The position numbers and the translations under genes were made by a program. Positions 4,974 to 8,126 of a stretch of DNA of 8,126 nucleotides are shown here, in pieces. The stretch is taken from positions 1-8,126 of the forward strand of contig JAICHC010000097.1 in the NCBI GenBank assembly GCA_025922795.1, read 5' to 3'. Each line of letters begins with the position of its first letter. Positions within the stretch are counted from its first letter, which is position 1. Origin of the DNA: Candidatus Binatia bacterium. GTDB lineage: Bacteria > Desulfobacterota_B > Binatia > UBA9968. The notes under the pieces were generated by a model. It was not told the origin of the DNA and did no database searches. It saw nothing but the letters and a program-made list of their open reading frames with translations.

Positions 4974-7826
4974 ATGAGTATCGCGACCGAAGAATCTGCG
5001 CGTTCCGCGAAGACCTCCGCAGATAGCAATACAGATGCCTATCGACAGCCGGTCGACGAAGTATTGGCTGCACTCGATACGGACACACACCGTGGGCTGA
5101 GAGCAACCGAGGTGACGGCGCGGCTCGAGAGGTATGGCAGGAACGAACTGACCGCGGAAGAGCCCGTGCCCGCCTGGAGGAAGTTTCTCGCACAGTTTCA
5201 AGACGTGCTCGTCATCCTGCTGCTCGTCGCAACATTGATTTCGGCCGGACTGTGGTTATACGAGCGCGAATCGTCTCTCCCCTACGAAGCGATCGCGATC
5301 TTCGCCGTCGTGCTGCTCAATGCGATCATGGGCTACATTCAGCAGTCACGAGCGGAGGAAGCGGTGGCGGCGCTGCGTCAGATTTCGGCGGCGCACGCCA
5401 ACGTCGTTCGGGACGGCGAACGGCGGAGCATCGCGGCGGACGAGGTCGTACCCGGCGACATCATGCTCATCGAAGAAGGCGATACCATTCCCGCCGATGC
5501 GCGGCTGGTTCAGTCAACCGCGCTCCAGACTGCCGAGGCCGCGCTCACCGGCGAGAGCCTGCCGGTATCCAAGGACATCGCCCCGATCACTGAAGAGGTC
5601 GGACTCGGCGACCGCGACAATATGATCTTCAGCGGCACGGCGGCGACTTACGGCCGGGGAAAAGCAGTGGTCATAGCGACAGGCATGCAGACCCAGATGG
5701 GACGCATCGCCGGGATGCTGAAAGAAGCTCCGGAAGAGACCACGCCGCTGCAACAGGATCTCGACCGCGTCGGCAAACTGCTTGGGATCATCGTCATCGT
5801 CATTGCCGTGGTGATGATCGCAACGATTCTTCTCGTCGAAGAAGTGAGCGGTTTCGCGGCGCTTTTCGACGTGCTCATTTTAGGCGTGGCGCTGGCGGTC
5901 GCCGCGGTGCCGGAAGGCTTGCCGGCGGTGGTGACCGCCGTGCTCGCCGTCGGCGTACAGCGCATGGCGAAACGAAACGCCATCGTGCGCCACCTCGCGG
6001 CGGTGGAAACCCTCGGCTCGGCGAATGTGATTGCTTCCGATAAGACCGGCACGTTGACCAAAAACGAGATGACGGTGCGCGTGGTCGCGACGGCGAGCGG
6101 GCGGGTAAGCTTGGGCGGGACGGGTTACGCTCCCGAAGGCGAAGTGAGCCGGGACGGGCCAGGAGCGATTGAGGGCGCGCTGCGAATCGAGTTGGAGCGC
6201 GCGCTCGCGGCCGGCGATCGCGCCAACAACGCCGTCTTGCAAGAGCACGACGGCCGCTGGACTGTGCAGGGCGACCCGACCGAAGGCGCGCTTGTGGTCG
6301 CGGCACGCAAAGCCGGTCTGGAGGATGAAGCACTCGACCTACGCTTCGAGCGCATAGGCGAGGTTCCCTTCTCGTCCGAGCGCAAGTTGATGACCACGAT
6401 TCATACGGATGCACAAAGGCAGGAGCGGTTGCTGGTCTTCACCAAGGGTGCGCCGGACATATTGCTTGCGCGTTGCTCGAGTGAGCTTGTGGGCGAAGAG
6501 ACAAGACCTTTGCGTGACGCGCGCCGCGCGGAGATTCTAAAGATTAATGAAGAGCTCGCCCGAGAAGCCTTGCGCACCCTCGGCGTCGCCTTTCGCTCGC
6601 TGCCCGCGGATGCATTCGAAGCCGACAAAGTCGATGAGCGCGTCGAGCAAGAACTTGTGTTTGCAGGATTGATCGGCATGATCGATCCTCCGCGCGCAGA
6701 GGCAAAGGATGCAGTTGCGCGCGCGAAAGCCGCCGGTATTCGCCCGATAATGATAACCGGCGATCATCCCGTAACCGCCGCAGTCATTGCCGCCGAGCTC
6801 GGCATCGCCACCAATGGGCGGGCCATCGCCGGAGCCGAGCTCCAGAAGATGTCCGATGAAAGGCTCGACCGGACGGTCCAAGAGGTGTCGGTCTATGCGC
6901 GCGTCAACCCCGAACACAAGCTGCGGATCGTGAACGCGTTGCAGCGTGGAGGCATGACCGTGGCGATGACGGGCGACGGTGTCAACGATGCGCCCGCCCT
7001 GAAGACCGCCGATATTGGCGTCGCCATGGGCATTACTGGAACGGACGTTTCCAAAGAAGCCGCAGACATGGTGCTGGCGGACGACAATTTCGCAACCATT
7101 GTCGCGGCGGTGGAAGAGGGACGCGCGATCTTCTCGAATATTCGAAAGTTCTTGCGCTACCTCCTTTCATCGAACATCGGCGAAGTGATGACGATGTTTT
7201 TCGGCGTGCTGCTGGCGGACGCGATCGGTTTGACGGCAGCGGGCAGAGGCGGCGTAGTGCTGCCGCTACTGGCGACGCAGATCCTGTGGATCAACCTAGT
7301 GACGGACGGCGCGCCCGCGCTCGCGCTCGGCGTTGACCCGGCTGACGCGGGCCTCATGACCGAGCCGCCGCGCGCGCGCAATGAAGGCGTCATCACCCGT
7401 GGCATGTGGGCGGGCATCTTGTTCGTCGGCGCAATCATGGCGGTGGGGAGCTTGCTCGTGCTGGATGCGAGTTTGCCCGGCGGCCTCATCGAAGGCTCCG
7501 GCAATATGCGCTATGCGCAGACAATGGCCTTCACAACCTTGATGCTGTTTCAGCTTTTCAACATCTTTAATGCGCGTTCGGACGAGAAAAGCGCCTTCAC
7601 GAGACTCTTCACCAATAACTGGCTATGGGCAGCCATCGTATTTTCGCTCGCGCTCCATGTCGCGGTGGTTTACATACCTTTTTTGCAGCAGGCGTTTTCA
7701 ACCGTGAGTCTCAGTGCAGGCGATTGGCTCCTTTGTGCGGCCGTCGCGAGCTCGGTGCTCTGGCTGCGCGAGTTGAGCAAGATCTTAAGACCGCCGACGA
7801 GCCTCAGTTTCGCTGCTGGAAATTGA
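4974..7826 (+). CDS. P2-type (SERCA-like) cation-transporting ATPase, probably calcium
   Basis: A complete 950-residue P-type ATPase that pumps cations across the inner membrane using ATP. The cytosolic N-terminal cation-ATPase domain (about 22-75) contains LERYGRNEL. Helices M1-M4 lie at about 77-95, 103-122, 267-287 and 298-325, and M5-M10 at about 725-748, 764-783, 810-832, 852-868, 883-903 and 918-935. Catalytic motifs are all intact: TGES (192-195), DKTGT with phosphorylated D356, KGAP (491-494), TGD (595-597) and GDGVND (D668, D672). Ion-site residues follow SERCA in M4 (PEGLP, E314), M5 (N734, E737) and M6 (N774, T777, D778), but M8 has Gln (Q860) where SERCA has Glu908. This makes a Ca2+ pump most likely, perhaps with one full site; Mn2+ or another ion is not excluded. 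The ATG at 4974 fits the family's N-terminus but lacks a clear ribosome binding site; only GATAAGA is near. It lies 221 bases after the GH65 stop, behind repeat DNA, so co-transcription is uncertain. Confidence 0.95.
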   Translation: MSIATEESARSAKTSADSNTDAYRQPVDEVLAALDTDTHRGLRATEVTARLERYGRNELTAEEPVPAWRKFLAQFQDVLVILLLVATLISAGLWLYERESSLPYEAIAIFAVVLLNAIMGYIQQSRAEEAVAALRQISAAHANVVRDGERRSIAADEVVPGDIMLIEEGDTIPADARLVQSTALQTAEAALTGESLPVSKDIAPITEEVGLGDRDNMIFSGTAATYGRGKAVVIATGMQTQMGRIAGMLKEAPEETTPLQQDLDRVGKLLGIIVIVIAVVMIATILLVEEVSGFAALFDVLILGVALAVAAVPEGLPAVVTAVLAVGVQRMAKRNAIVRHLAAVETLGSANVIASDKTGTLTKNEMTVRVVATASGRVSLGGTGYAPEGEVSRDGPGAIEGALRIELERALAAGDRANNAVLQEHDGRWTVQGDPTEGALVVAARKAGLEDEALDLRFERIGEVPFSSERKLMTTIHTDAQRQERLLVFTKGAPDILLARCSSELVGEETRPLRDARRAEILKINEELAREALRTLGVAFRSLPADAFEADKVDERVEQELVFAGLIGMIDPPRAEAKDAVARAKAAGIRPIMITGDHPVTAAVIAAELGIATNGRAIAGAELQKMSDERLDRTVQEVSVYARVNPEHKLRIVNALQRGGMTVAMTGDGVNDAPALKTADIGVAMGITGTDVSKEAADMVLADDNFATIVAAVEEGRAIFSNIRKFLRYLLSSNIGEVMTMFFGVLLADAIGLTAAGRGGVVLPLLATQILWINLVTDGAPALALGVDPADAGLMTEPPRARNEGVITRGMWAGILFVGAIMAVGSLLVLDASLPGGLIEGSGNMRYAQTMAFTTLMLFQLFNIFNARSDEKSAFTRLFTNNWLWAAIVFSLALHVAVVYIPFLQQAFSTVSLSAGDWLLCAAVASSVLWLRELSKILRPPTSLSFAAGN

Positions 7827-8083
7827 CCAGCGCTCGGGTTCAGCGCGTGTCCGAATTGTTCATAGCAATCGAGTCTGTTTCACGACATTGCGCGGAGCGG
7901 GTCTCCAGATGCTCGCGTAGTCCCGCCACCGCAAATTGCTTGATCTAAAAAGCGCAGGCAAAAATCACGGACTCCCTCATCAGTGTGTATTTTTCGGCAG
8001 ATTGCAGTTGATCATTCAGCTCGACCGTACTAGAAGAGATCAATATTAAAGCACGGACATCAATTCGCGAGGTATTCTGTAGT
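7827..8083. other. Spacer with no gene or clear signal
   Basis: The stretch between the ATPase stop and the next ribosome binding site holds no family-like reading frame. I saw no convincing terminator stem with a T-run, no repeat shared with the other spacers and no well-spaced promoter pair. TTGATC (7940-7945 and 8008-8013) and TATTAA (8044-8049) are promoter-like pieces, but no pair has good spacing. The promoter of the right-edge gene is probably in here. Confidence 0.5.
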
Positions 8084-8090
8084 GGAGGAG
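8084..8090 (+). promoter_or_regulatory. Strong ribosome binding site for the right-edge gene
   Basis: GGAGGAG lies seven bases before an ATG at 8098. The quality and spacing are as good as those of the DoxX gene and support a real start there. Confidence 0.75.
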
Positions 8091-8097
8091 ATCAAGG

Positions 8098-8126
8098 ATG
8101 TTTAAGTCAATCGCGAATCGATCAGA
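8098..8126 (+). CDS. Start of an unidentified gene (partial at right edge)
   Basis: An ATG behind a strong GGAGGAG site opens a frame that reads MFKSIANRS to the end of the window. Nine residues are too few to name a family. The opening MFKSI resembles universal stress proteins, but these usually continue LVPTDGS, which this does not. The start is supported by the ribosome binding site alone. Confidence 0.6.

Noticed and set aside
5875..6414. Antisense open frames within the ATPase gene
   Set aside because: They are Arg/Ser/Pro-rich shadows opposite the phosphorylation and nucleotide-binding domains.
7625..7948. Open frame overlapping the ATPase 3' end and the following spacer
   Set aside because: Most of it is M9-M10 of the ATPase in another frame; there is no ribosome site or family-like sequence.

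Overview
The window is high-GC bacterial DNA with five genes, all on the + strand. Four are complete or nearly so, and one runs off the left edge. A few codons of a sixth gene sit at the right edge. The codon use, the type of FtsH paralogue and the many short intergenic inverted repeats suggest an environmental Gram-negative bacterium, perhaps a betaproteobacterium or another Pseudomonadota. That placement is an impression, not a proof.

Layout. Bases 1-657 hold the C-terminal zinc-peptidase part of FtsH. A spacer with a repeat-like hairpin follows, then a small DoxX-family membrane protein (862-1278) with a strong ribosome binding site. The next spacer is largely filled by a long imperfect inverted repeat (1298-1439). 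Then come a beta-phosphoglucomutase-type HAD domain (1460-2215) and a glycoside hydrolase family 65 (GH65) phosphorylase (2218-4752). The spacer 4753-4973 is full of repeats, and one repeat overlaps the 3' end of the GH65 gene. A complete P2-type (SERCA-like) cation ATPase occupies 4974-7826. After a featureless spacer a new gene begins at 8098 behind a good ribosome binding site.

How the genes work together. The clearest link is metabolic. GH65 enzymes commonly phosphorolyse alpha-glucosyl disaccharides to beta-glucose 1-phosphate, and beta-phosphoglucomutase converts that to glucose 6-phosphate. The two parts look like one ancestral fusion protein split by a single-base frameshift near 2165-2171, because the final strand of the HAD fold is encoded in the GH65 frame. 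FtsH (membrane protein quality control), DoxX and the cation ATPase are membrane functions that could fit a stress or homeostasis neighbourhood, but nothing here proves co-regulation, and repeat-filled spacers separate the transcription blocks.

I found no clear sign of a wholly new system. The most useful observations are the split fusion, the probable repeat-derived C-terminal tail on the GH65 protein, the related repeats upstream of two genes, and the mixed ion-site residues of the ATPase.
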